5,687 nt of DNA, taken from the NCBI GenBank assembly GCA_025997495.1, contig BNUR01000162.1, positions 1 to 5,687 on the forward strand. The letters are read 5' to 3'. Shown here one piece after another: positions 1 to 5,475 of the stretch (position 1 is its first letter; the number at the start of each line of letters is the position of its first letter). The notes under the pieces are model-generated. The model made no database searches, was not told the DNA's origin, and saw only the letters and a program-made list of their open reading frames with translations. Position numbers and translations under genes: made by a program. The stretch is from Spirochaetia bacterium. Lineage in GTDB: Bacteria > Spirochaetota > Spirochaetia > Treponematales > Breznakiellaceae.

Positions 1-57
1 GAACATCACCAATACTGTGGTGCCCCAGAATATGATGATGATATAGAGATACGCGCC
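1..57 (-). repeat. Inverted copy of MATE gene positions 1263-1319
   Basis: Base-by-base comparison shows positions 1-57 to be the exact reverse complement of 1319-1263 (57/57), coding for MATE residues about 130-148. The match stops at 58, and the copy may continue beyond the left edge. Perfect identity within one window means a very recent duplication or a sequencing or assembly chimera, not an old paralogue. Confidence 0.97.
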
Positions 58-807
58 CTCCACTCCGGTGTGAAAGACCAGGATAAAAATATAATCCAGG
101 ACAATGTTGATAAGGCAGGCAATCACCAGAAAAACCAGGGGCGTCCGGCTTGCCCCGGCGGCCTCCAGGGCGGGTCTGCCCCGGAAACCCCAGCTTACCC
201 CCAGGAAGGGGCAGTCCGCAGCCAGGGCGGTGGCGGCATCGACCTCCGAATCGCCGACAAACAGGGTTTCCCGGGGGCTCCCGTCCAGTTCGGTGATGAT
301 TTCCCAGGTGGATGCGGGATCCGGTTTGCGGGGGATCCCCGGACGCTCTCCCACGACCATATCAAAAGTATAGGGGGGGAAGAGTCTGCCGATTACCATT
401 TGTGTCAGGTGATCCGCCTTGTTGGACAGGACGGCGGTTTTGATCGCCGCCGTTTTAGCCGCTTCCCTCCTGTTTCCACTGGTGTCCCTCGGGTTCTGCC
501 CCGCCCGCAATCCCGCCAGTAATTCCGGTATCCCCGGATAGGGCAGTGAATGTTCCGAAGGATGTTCCCGATAATAGGCAAGGGCGTTGCGATACGCGGC
601 CTCCACAGTTTTTTCGTTCCGGGCTGAAGGGGGCAGGGCTTGGACAGCCAGGTTTTTCAGGCCGTTGCCGACTATCAGGGCGTATTGATCCCGCTTGAGG
701 GTGGGGAAGCCCCCTAAGACGAGGGCATGGTTCATGGCGGCGGCAATATCGCCGAGGGTATCTACCAGGGTTCCGTCCAGATCAAAGATGATGCACTTAA
801 ACCGCAT
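1..807 (-). CDS. HAD-superfamily hydrolase, phosphoglycolate phosphatase-like (true C-terminus lost; frame runs on into inverted MATE fragments)
   Basis: Minus-strand frame starting at ATG 807, opening MRFKCIIFDLDGTLVDT, a classic HAD start. The four HAD motifs are visible: nucleophile and acid D9/D11 in DLDGT, S128 in AVLSNK, K161 in RKPDP, and D186/D190 in VGDSEVD, with an alpha-helical cap between motifs I and II. Known members of the Gph branch dephosphorylate 2-phosphoglycolate or other small phosphate esters in the cytosol with Mg2+; the substrate here is inferred only from resemblance. About 20 extra residues (near 105-124, from GQNPRDTSGNRR) sit before the S128 strand. Genuine HAD sequence ends at residue 219 (plus position 151), close to the usual family length of about 220 residues. 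From 150 to 1 the same frame continues without a stop as membrane-protein sequence (SRTPLVFLV...) copied from the MATE gene. The last few native residues and stop are therefore missing, and the frame is open at the window edge. No ribosome binding site is seen upstream. Confidence is high for the HAD identity and low that the fusion is a real protein. Confidence 0.85.
   Translation of the reverse strand, partial: MRFKCIIFDLDGTLVDTLGDIAAAMNHALVLGGFPTLKRDQYALIVGNGLKNLAVQALPPSARNEKTVEAAYRNALAYYREHPSEHSLPYPGIPELLAGLRAGQNPRDTSGNRREAAKTAAIKTAVLSNKADHLTQMVIGRLFPPYTFDMVVGERPGIPRKPDPASTWEIITELDGSPRETLFVGDSEVDAATALAADCPFLGVSWGFRGRPALEAAGASRTPLVFLVIACLINIVLDYIFILVFHTGVEGAYLYIIIIFWGTTVLVMF
52..150 (-). 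repeat. Inverted copy of MATE gene positions 1356-1454
   Basis: Positions 52-150 are the exact reverse complement of 1454-1356 (99/99), coding for MATE residues about 161-193. It overlaps the other copied block by the six bases CGCGCC (52-57), which occur at both source sites. At 150/151 identity ends abruptly and HAD coding sequence begins. Read in the MATE direction the order is 1356-1454 followed by 1263-1319, a backward jump of 186 bp (62 codons, in frame). Confidence 0.97.
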
Positions 808-814
808 GGTTTCT

Positions 815-843
815 ATTGTACCCTACTGCCTTGTACATGAAAA
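815..843 (-). promoter_or_regulatory. Sigma70-like promoter for the HAD gene; predicts a leaderless mRNA
   Basis: On the minus strand TTTTCA (843-838, 4/6 to TTGACA) and TACAAT (820-815, 5/6 to TATAAT) are separated by exactly 17 bp. Transcription would begin around 808, one base before the ATG at 807. This fits the absence of a Shine-Dalgarno sequence and suggests a leaderless transcript. Inferred from consensus matching only. Confidence 0.45.
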
Positions 844-862
844 GCGGCCATGGTACTGTAAT
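831..862 (+). promoter_or_regulatory. Weak candidate promoter for the MATE gene
   Basis: TTGTAC (831-836, 4/6 to TTGACA) is followed after 17 bp by TACTGT (854-859), or after 20 bp by the better TGTAAT (857-862). Either would start transcription only a few bases before the ATG at 876. It overlaps the divergent HAD promoter on the other strand, so the two could compete. The match is weak and is noted mainly because no other promoter is visible in the 68-bp gap. Confidence 0.2.
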
Positions 863-875
863 GGATACATACGCC

Positions 876-2246
876 ATGACTAAAAACCTTACCGTGGGGA
901 ATCCCGCTTTACTTATCGTCTCTTTCACCATTCCCCTGCTTATCGGGAACCTGTTCCAGCAGTTCTACAGCATGGCGGATACCTTCATCGTGGGCCGGAC
1001 CATCGGGGTGGCTGCCCTGGCGGCGGTGGGCTGTACCGGTAGCCTCGCCTTCCTCTTCCTGGGTTTTGTCATGGGCTTTACCTCCGGGACATCAATTATC
1101 ACTGCCCAGCGGTTCGGCGCGGGGGACGAGCAGGGGGTACGCCGGAGTTTTTCCGTAAGCATCGTCCTCTCTGCCATCATGGCGGCGGGATTGACCGCAG
1201 TAAGCGTGATCTTCACCGGCTCCATACTGCGGCTTCTCCGCACCCCGGAGGAAATTTTCGACGGCGCGTATCTCTATATCATCATCATATTCTGGGGCAC
1301 CACAGTATTGGTGATGTTCAACCTTCTCTCCAATGTTATGCGCGCCGTAGGGGACAGCCGGACGCCCCTGGTTTTTCTGGTGATTGCCTGCCTTATCAAC
1401 ATTGTCCTGGATTATATTTTTATCCTGGTCTTTCACACCGGAGTGGAGGGCGCGGCTTATGCCACGGTTATCGCCCAGCTTCTTTCCGGCCTTTTATGCG
1501 TCCTGGTGATTGTTAAAAAGATTCCCGTCCTTAAAATCCGTAAAGAGGACTGGAAAATTGATAAGGCGGATATGGCGGAACATATCCGGGTGGCACTGCC
1601 CATGGGCTTCCAGATGAGCATTATTGCTATTGGGGTAGTGGTGCTGCAGTTCGCGCTGAACCGGCTGGGGACTACGGCGGTGGCGGCTTTTACGGCGGCC
1701 CAGAAGATAGATATGGTGGCCACCATGCCCATGCAGTCCTTCGGGGTGACCATGGCAACCTTCACCGCGCAGAATTACGGCGCCCGTAAATTCGACCGTA
1801 TCCGCGCCGGGGTAACCCAGAGCTGCATCATCTCCGGGGTCTTCAGTATCCTTATCGGTATCCTCTTTTTTCTTACCGGTAATTATCTTTCAGGCGTCTT
1901 TATCGGCGCGGATCCGGAGGCGGTCAGGCTGGCGCATATTTACCTTAAAATAAACGGCGCCTGTTATATCATGTTAGCGTTACTGTTTATTTTCCGGAAC
2001 ACCCTGCAAGGCCTGGGGGACAGCATGACCCCCACCGTGGCGGGGATCCTGGAACTGGTAATGCGTACCCTGGCGGCGATTTTTCTCCCGGCTTTTTTCG
2101 GTTTTGCCGGGGTTTGTTTTGCCGGCCCCCTGGCATGGCTTGGAGCCTGTGTGCCCCTGAGCATTGCATTTGGGCTGACCATGAAGAAACTTTTACGAAA
2201 ATCCATGGCGGACCGGAAACAGCTTAGCGCGCAGCGGGGACAATAG
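876..2246 (+). CDS. MATE family efflux transporter (NorM/DinF-like)
   Basis: A 456-residue integral membrane protein from ATG 876, the usual length for MATE pumps. These export cationic drugs and metabolites across the inner membrane in exchange for Na+ or H+. The sequence shows about twelve hydrophobic segments in two homologous halves. Half one has the conserved MADTFIVGR near residues 33-41 (with D35) and RAVGDSRTPLV near 156-166. Half two repeats the latter as LQGLGDSMTPTV near 377-388. The substrate cannot be told. Start choice: the frame extends upstream through ATG 861, ATG 837 and TTG 816, but homologous proteins typically begin shortly before the LxxGNP segment, here MTKNLTVGNP, so 876 is preferred. 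None of these starts has a clear Shine-Dalgarno sequence. Parts of this gene (1263-1319 and 1356-1454) recur inverted and identical at the left edge of the window. It diverges from the HAD gene and is followed by a 238-bp spacer, so it is probably transcribed alone. Confidence 0.93.
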   Translation: MTKNLTVGNPALLIVSFTIPLLIGNLFQQFYSMADTFIVGRTIGVAALAAVGCTGSLAFLFLGFVMGFTSGTSIITAQRFGAGDEQGVRRSFSVSIVLSAIMAAGLTAVSVIFTGSILRLLRTPEEIFDGAYLYIIIIFWGTTVLVMFNLLSNVMRAVGDSRTPLVFLVIACLINIVLDYIFILVFHTGVEGAAYATVIAQLLSGLLCVLVIVKKIPVLKIRKEDWKIDKADMAEHIRVALPMGFQMSIIAIGVVVLQFALNRLGTTAVAAFTAAQKIDMVATMPMQSFGVTMATFTAQNYGARKFDRIRAGVTQSCIISGVFSILIGILFFLTGNYLSGVFIGADPEAVRLAHIYLKINGACYIMLALLFIFRNTLQGLGDSMTPTVAGILELVMRTLAAIFLPAFFGFAGVCFAGPLAWLGACVPLSIAFGLTMKKLLRKSMADRKQLSAQRGQ

Positions 2247-2276
2247 CCGGGCGCCATGCCGACACAGCCGGCTTTT
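2245..2276 (+). terminator. Possible weak terminator after the MATE gene
   Basis: AGCCGG (2245-2250, overlapping the stop codon) can pair with CCGGCT (2268-2273) across a 17-nt loop, and four T residues end the structure (2273-2276). The loop is long and the T-run short, so this is a weak candidate for rho-independent termination. Confidence 0.25.
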
Positions 2277-2338
2277 GGCCAAGTATACTGCATTAGGCTT
2301 GAAAATTTACAAAAAGCTCGGAAAACTTTACTAGTCAG

Positions 2339-2372
2339 CCGCGCTTCCACCTGCCTGCTGTTTCACGGTCCG
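2339..2372 (+). repeat. Left repeat unit flanking the coiled-coil gene
   Basis: Positions 2339-2360 match the reverse complement of 2898-2919 at 20 of 22 bases. The whole 34-bp unit also matches 2925-2958 in direct orientation at 26 of 34 bases, including 15 of 16 over GCTGTTTCACGG-CCG (2357-2372 versus 2943-2958). It looks like a half copy of the palindromic unit downstream of the small gene. Function unknown; a REP-like dispersed repeat is possible. Confidence 0.6.
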
Positions 2373-2427
2373 CTTAACAAACCCCGGGAGGATTTTTTGC
2401 GGGGAGGCGTACTTCGTATGGGCGGCA

Positions 2428-2457
2428 TTGCAAGACTGCCGGGATTTGCGATATACT
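2428..2457 (+). promoter_or_regulatory. Sigma70-like promoter for the small coiled-coil gene
   Basis: TTGCAA (2428-2433, 4/6 to TTGACA) and TATACT (2452-2457, 5/6 to TATAAT) are spaced 18 bp apart. Transcription would start near 2464 and give a 5' leader of about 20 nt that holds the ribosome binding site at 2474-2478. The 238-bp spacer 2247-2484 contains this promoter and the repeat unit at 2339-2372; no convincing gene is seen in it. Confidence 0.5.
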
Positions 2458-2473
2458 GTATGAAAAGCGTAAC

Positions 2474-2478
2474 GGAGG
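2474..2478 (+). promoter_or_regulatory. Ribosome binding site of the small coiled-coil gene
   Basis: GGAGG ends six bases before ATG 2485 and nine before ATG 2488, so either of the two adjacent start codons is well placed. This is a strong Shine-Dalgarno sequence, unlike those of the two divergent genes to the left. Confidence 0.75.
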
Positions 2479-2484
2479 CGCATT

Positions 2485-2832
2485 ATGATGGAAAGCGTTG
2501 GTATTATATGCGGTGTCATTCTGGGCCTGTTCGGGTCTGTTTTCTCAGTTGTTCAGTTCTTTTACCAGCGGCATAAGGACAAGGAGCAGGCCGCAATAGA
2601 AGCCGCACGGGACAAAGCGCAGGCCGCAATAGAAGCCGCACGGGACAAAGTGCAGGCTGAAAGGGAAGCACAAAGAGACAAAGCGCAGGATTTGAAAGAC
2701 CGGCTGATTTTTCTTACACAGGTAATTATCGACAAGGACATACCCCGCGAATCCCGCCAGCCCTTTTTTGAGGAGTATATAGCCAAAGGCGGCAACGGGA
2801 CGGTTGTCAAGTTTTGGCTGGAAAACAAGTAA
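2485..2832 (+). CDS. Small membrane-anchored coiled-coil protein, function unknown
   Basis: 115 residues, not assigned to any family I recognise. One hydrophobic helix (about residues 5-27, GIICGVILGLFGSVFSVVQF) is followed by basic residues QRHK, which by the positive-inside rule places the rest in the cytoplasm. Residues 30-72 are a highly charged, Ala/Gln-rich helix with an 11-residue period (QAAIEAARDKA, QAAIEAARDKV, QAEREAQRDKA). This is a hendecad coiled coil, encoded by three tandem 33-bp units. Residues 73-115 look folded: an amphipathic stretch RLIFLTQVIIDKDIP, then REXRQPFFEEYIAKGGNGTVVKFWLE. The architecture (anchor, oligomerising stalk, small C-terminal domain) suggests a self-associating inner-membrane scaffold or partner protein, but that is inference. 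A strong ribosome binding site and promoter support expression. The gene stands alone between two related repeats (2339-2372 and 2898-2958), which hints that it may be part of a mobile or duplicated cassette. Confidence 0.8.
   Translation: MMESVGIICGVILGLFGSVFSVVQFFYQRHKDKEQAAIEAARDKAQAAIEAARDKVQAEREAQRDKAQDLKDRLIFLTQVIIDKDIPRESRQPFFEEYIAKGGNGTVVKFWLENK
2587..2685 (+). repeat. Three tandem 33-bp repeats inside the coiled-coil gene
   Basis: Units 2587-2619 and 2620-2652 differ at a single base (C2618 versus T2651). The third, 2653-2685, is diverged but keeps the 33-bp length and the ending GACAAAGCG. Each encodes one 11-residue coiled-coil turn set. The near identity of the first two indicates a recent in-frame expansion, and such tracts can vary in copy number. 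Confidence 0.93.
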
Positions 2833-2897
2833 TGGCGGCGGCGTAAAAGGGATGCCGCTCCAGCAGCGCGTCAAGGACGACAAGGAGGGGCGTACGG

Positions 2898-2958
2898 CAG
2901 CGGGCAGGTGGAAGGGCGGGAAAGCCGCCTTTCCTGAAGCCCGCTGTTTCACGGGCCG
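2898..2958 (+). repeat. Compound palindrome after the coiled-coil gene; possible terminator
   Basis: Outer arms CAGCGGGC (2898-2905) and GCCCGCTG (2939-2946) pair perfectly over 8 bp. Inside them AAGGGCGG (2912-2919) pairs with CCGCCTTT (2925-2932) around a 5-nt GAAAG loop, with one G-T wobble. AGG (2906-2908) can also pair with CCT (2933-2935). Three T residues follow at 2947-2949. It could act as a terminator for the small gene, though the T-run is short. Its arms recur at 2339-2372, so it is also a repeat family member. Confidence 0.6.
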
Positions 2959-2993
2959 GTAGCTATTTCAGCGGTTATGGCGTACACTGAAAT

Positions 2994-2999
2994 GAGGAG
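2994..2999 (+). promoter_or_regulatory. Ribosome binding site of the aldo/keto reductase gene
   Basis: GAGGAG ends six bases before ATG 3006, good spacing and strength, fixing that start. No convincing promoter was found in the 173-bp spacer 2833-3005; TACACT at 2983-2988 resembles a -10 box but lies too close to the ribosome binding site. Confidence 0.75.
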
Positions 3000-3005
3000 T
3001 GTGTT

Positions 3006-4139
3006 ATGCAGTATGTTGAATTTGGGAAAACCGGCGTCAAGGTATCCCGGCTGGGGTTCGGGTGTATGCGGCTGCCGTCGTTTGAGAAGGACGGCAAGAC
3101 GGTGTTTGACGAAGAAAAAAGTATCGCCCTGATACAGAAAGGCCATGAACTGGGGATCAATTACTTTGATACCGCCCCCGGTTACTGCGATACCCTGAGC
3201 GAAATTTTTGTCGGCAAGGCCTTAAAGAAAATCCGGGACAAGGTGTATATCTCCACCAAGAACCCCATCGAAAACGCCTCCGGGGATGATTACGAAAAAC
3301 GGCTGGAAAAATCCCTGAAACAGCTTGATACCAGTTACATTGACTTTTATCATTTCTGGGGCATCTCCCTGGACTGCTATATCAACAGTATTTGTGCGCC
3401 CGACGGCCCCCTGGCACGGGTAAAAAAACTGAAGGAACAGGGAGTGGTAAAACACATTTCCTTTTCCTTCCACGACTCACCGGGAAACATCACAGAGATT
3501 GTGCGCCGGGGTGAGGGTATCTTCGATTCCCTGCTCTGCCAGTACAACATCCTGGATCGCTCCAACGAAAAAGACATGGCATTTGCCCACGAACAGGGTT
3601 TGGGGGTTGTGGTGATGGGCCCCGTGGGCGGCGGCCGTCTTGGTGCTCCGTCAAAGGTGATACAGGATCTGCTCCCCGGCAAGGTGCAAAGTTCCGCGGA
3701 AGTGGCATTACGGTTTGTGTTTAGTAACCCGAACATCAACATTGCCCTTTCGGGGATGGGGTCGATCCAAATGCTGGAGGAAAATGTTAAAATCGCCGGC
3801 AACACGAGTCCCCTTTCTGCGGCGGAAACCACCCAGCTTGAGGGGATGATGAAGGAGAACGAACGCCTTGCGGGGCTCTATTGCACCGGCTGTAAGTATT
3901 GTATGCCCTGCCCCCAGGGCATCAATATCCCCGAGGTCTTTACCCTGATGAATTACCACCGGGTATACAAGATTACCGATTATGCCCGGGAAAACTACGC
4001 CCAGATCGGCAAGGTTCCCTGGCGGCAGTACAAGGATGCCGCGGCCTGCGTGGAATGCGGGGAATGTGAGGAAAAGTGCCCGCAGAAACTGCCCATCCGG
4101 CAGCAGCTAAAGGAGACCCACAAGACCCTTGCGGGTTGA
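3006..4139 (+). CDS. Aldo/keto reductase with C-terminal 4Fe-4S ferredoxin domain
   Basis: 377 residues, cytosolic. Residues 1 to about 275 form the aldo/keto reductase barrel, starting with the family-typical VEFGKTGVKVSRLGFGCMRLP. The catalytic tetrad is complete: D55 and Y60 in YFDTAPGY, K85 in ISTK, H116 in FYHFWG. The tail carries two cysteine sets: C293/C296/C299/C302 followed by P, and C348/C351/C354/C358 followed by P, expected to bind two 4Fe-4S clusters. This is the known class of predicted oxidoreductases that join a reductase barrel to a ferredoxin module, common in anaerobes. The substrate is generally unknown, and electrons may come through the clusters as well as from NAD(P)H. 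Length and domain order are normal for the class. A strong Shine-Dalgarno supports the ATG. The MFS gene begins 11 nt after the stop, so the two are probably cotranscribed and functionally linked. Confidence 0.95.
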   Translation: MQYVEFGKTGVKVSRLGFGCMRLPSFEKDGKTVFDEEKSIALIQKGHELGINYFDTAPGYCDTLSEIFVGKALKKIRDKVYISTKNPIENASGDDYEKRLEKSLKQLDTSYIDFYHFWGISLDCYINSICAPDGPLARVKKLKEQGVVKHISFSFHDSPGNITEIVRRGEGIFDSLLCQYNILDRSNEKDMAFAHEQGLGVVVMGPVGGGRLGAPSKVIQDLLPGKVQSSAEVALRFVFSNPNINIALSGMGSIQMLEENVKIAGNTSPLSAAETTQLEGMMKENERLAGLYCTGCKYCMPCPQGINIPEVFTLMNYHRVYKITDYARENYAQIGKVPWRQYKDAAACVECGECEEKCPQKLPIRQQLKETHKTLAG

Positions 4140-4150
4140 TGTGATCCCCG

Positions 4151-5392
4151 GTGAAACATCCATTAATAGAAACACTAACGGGCCTTCGGGGAAACCCGAG
4201 GGCCTGCATTTATACCGAGCCCCTCTGGGGGCTCTCCATGAATTTGTGCATCCCCTACGCATCGGTCTACATGATCGCCCTGGGCCTCAAGGACTGGGAA
4301 ATTGGATTTGTGGCGTCGGTATATATGTTTGTCCAGGTGATCTTCGCCTTTCTGGGCGGACCGATTACGGACAAACTGGGGCGCAGAAAAACTACCGCCC
4401 TTTTTGATTTTATTGCCTGGTCCATCCCCTGCCTGATCTGGCTTCAGGCGGAGGGGTTCCGGTACTTTTTAGTAGCCGCCCTTTTTAACGGAACCATGAA
4501 GGTCACCACCAATTCCTGGGACTGCCTCCTGGTGGAGGATGCCGAAAAGAGCCAGATAACCCGGATCTATTCCCTGGTCATAAGCTGCGGCCAATTATCC
4601 GCCCTGTTCGCCCCCATTTCTTCTCTATTGGTATCCCGGCTTACCCTGGTACCCGCCATCCGTATCCTCTACCTCAACGCCTTTATCGTGATGACACTGA
4701 AGATAGTTTTGCTGTTCATTTTCGCCAAAGAAACCCGTACCGGCATGGTTCGCATGGAGGAAACAAAAGGGGTAAGCTTCATATCCCTTCTCAAAGGCTA
4801 CAGAGGTGTGCTTAAGCTCATGGCTGCATCACCCGGAACCATTTTCGCCATCCTCATAAGTGCCCTGGTGGGTATCGTAGGGATGGTGAACACCACCTTC
4901 TGGCAGGTAATCGTGAGTAAAAAGATCGGCGTCCCGGATACGCTGCTCCCGTTTTTCCCCATGTTCCGTTCCATCCTGGCCCTGTTTTTTTTCTTTACGA
5001 TTATTCCCTGGCTTACCAAAAAAACGCTGCGGCTCCCCCTGCTGCTGGGGTTTGCCGTCTACTTCGCGGGACAGACCATTCTGCTCCTCACCCCGGTGGA
5101 GGGGCCGCTGCGGTACCCGGTACTCCTTCTCTCCCTCATCTTTGACGGCTTCGGCCTGGGTATGCTGGCCATGCTGGCGGAATCCCTGGTGGCCCTCCAT
5201 GTGGATCCCGCCGAACGGGCGCGGGTACTGGCGCTCTTACAGATGACCATCATGTTCGTCAGCGCCCCCTTCGGCTGGATCGCAGGATTGCTGTCGGAGG
5301 TCTCCCGAAACCTGCCCTTTGTGCTTAATTTAGTGATACTGTTTACCGGGTTTGCAGCGACGGCGGGGTATTACCGGCGGCGGAGGGAGTAG
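4151..5392 (+). CDS. Major facilitator superfamily (MFS) transporter
   Basis: 413-residue inner-membrane carrier with about 11-12 hydrophobic segments and a basic C-terminus (YYRRRRE). The MFS motif A is clear between helices 2 and 3, GGPITDKLGRRK (residues 69-80). The N-terminal NPRACIYTEPLWGLSMNL (15-32), the acidic WDCLLVEDAEKSQ (123-135) and the cytoplasmic loop HVDPAERARV (350-359) resemble a group of uncharacterised bacterial MFS permeases; the substrate is not deducible. The start is GTG 4151: an in-frame TGA at 4142-4144 rules out anything further upstream, and the next in-frame ATG (4238) would remove the conserved TEPLWG segment. There is no Shine-Dalgarno before the GTG, so translation is likely coupled to the reductase gene ending 11 nt upstream. 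The shared operon suggests that it moves the substrate or product of that reductase. Confidence 0.92.
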   Translation: MKHPLIETLTGLRGNPRACIYTEPLWGLSMNLCIPYASVYMIALGLKDWEIGFVASVYMFVQVIFAFLGGPITDKLGRRKTTALFDFIAWSIPCLIWLQAEGFRYFLVAALFNGTMKVTTNSWDCLLVEDAEKSQITRIYSLVISCGQLSALFAPISSLLVSRLTLVPAIRILYLNAFIVMTLKIVLLFIFAKETRTGMVRMEETKGVSFISLLKGYRGVLKLMAASPGTIFAILISALVGIVGMVNTTFWQVIVSKKIGVPDTLLPFFPMFRSILALFFFFTIIPWLTKKTLRLPLLLGFAVYFAGQTILLLTPVEGPLRYPVLLLSLIFDGFGLGMLAMLAESLVALHVDPAERARVLALLQMTIMFVSAPFGWIAGLLSEVSRNLPFVLNLVILFTGFAATAGYYRRRRE

Positions 5393-5404
5393 GGCTTTTG
5401 CCCT
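5391..5404 (+). other. Small hairpin at the MFS stop codon
   Basis: AGGGC (5391-5395, overlapping the TAG stop) pairs perfectly with GCCCT (5400-5404) around a TTTT loop. No T-tract follows, so it is not a standard terminator but could stabilise the 3' end of the mRNA. Confidence 0.3.
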
Positions 5405-5443
5405 GTATGGGTACGCCGTCTACCAAGAAATAAAACCGTTCAA

Positions 5444-5449
5444 TATAAT
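5444..5449 (+). promoter_or_regulatory. Perfect -10 box in the AT-rich tail
   Basis: TATAAT at 5444-5449 matches the sigma70 consensus at all six bases. Seventeen bases upstream lies only TACCAA (5421-5426), a poor -35 match, so activation or a chance match in AT-rich DNA are both possible. Transcription would start near 5456, close to the candidate starts of the right-edge reading frame. Confidence 0.35.
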
Positions 5450-5475
5450 GCATGGTCTTTGGTATGCAGATTTTT
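5449..5475 (+). terminator. Possible weak terminator of the reductase-MFS operon
   Basis: TGCAT (5449-5453) pairs with ATGCA (5464-5468), extended by one G-T pair, and five T residues follow at 5471-5475. The stem is short and AT-rich. It overlaps the start of the right-edge reading frame, so the two interpretations compete. Confidence 0.25.

Noticed and set aside
70..522. Plus-strand open frame of 150 codons opposite the HAD gene, sharing its first residues with a minus-strand frame at 1092-1436
   Set aside because: Both are shadows of real genes on the other strand. Their shared start is explained fully by the inverted MATE copy at 52-150 and is not evidence of a gene family.
2393..2398. 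Six-T run as a terminator
   Set aside because: The bases before it (CCCCGGGAGGA) do not form a usable hairpin, and it lies upstream of the promoter for the next gene.
2256..2576. Plus-strand 106-codon frame covering the spacer and the start of the small gene
   Set aside because: It has no ribosome binding site, runs across a repeat, a promoter and the well-supported gene at 2485, and its translation has no protein-like pattern.
2587..2685. CRISPR-like array
   Set aside because: The 33-bp units abut directly with no spacers and keep a reading frame, so they are coding tandem repeats.
2545..2952. Minus-strand 135-codon frame opposite the coiled-coil gene
   Set aside because: Its repeated VPCGFYCGL pattern is just the reverse reading of the 33-bp repeats, and the start lies in the palindrome without a ribosome binding site.
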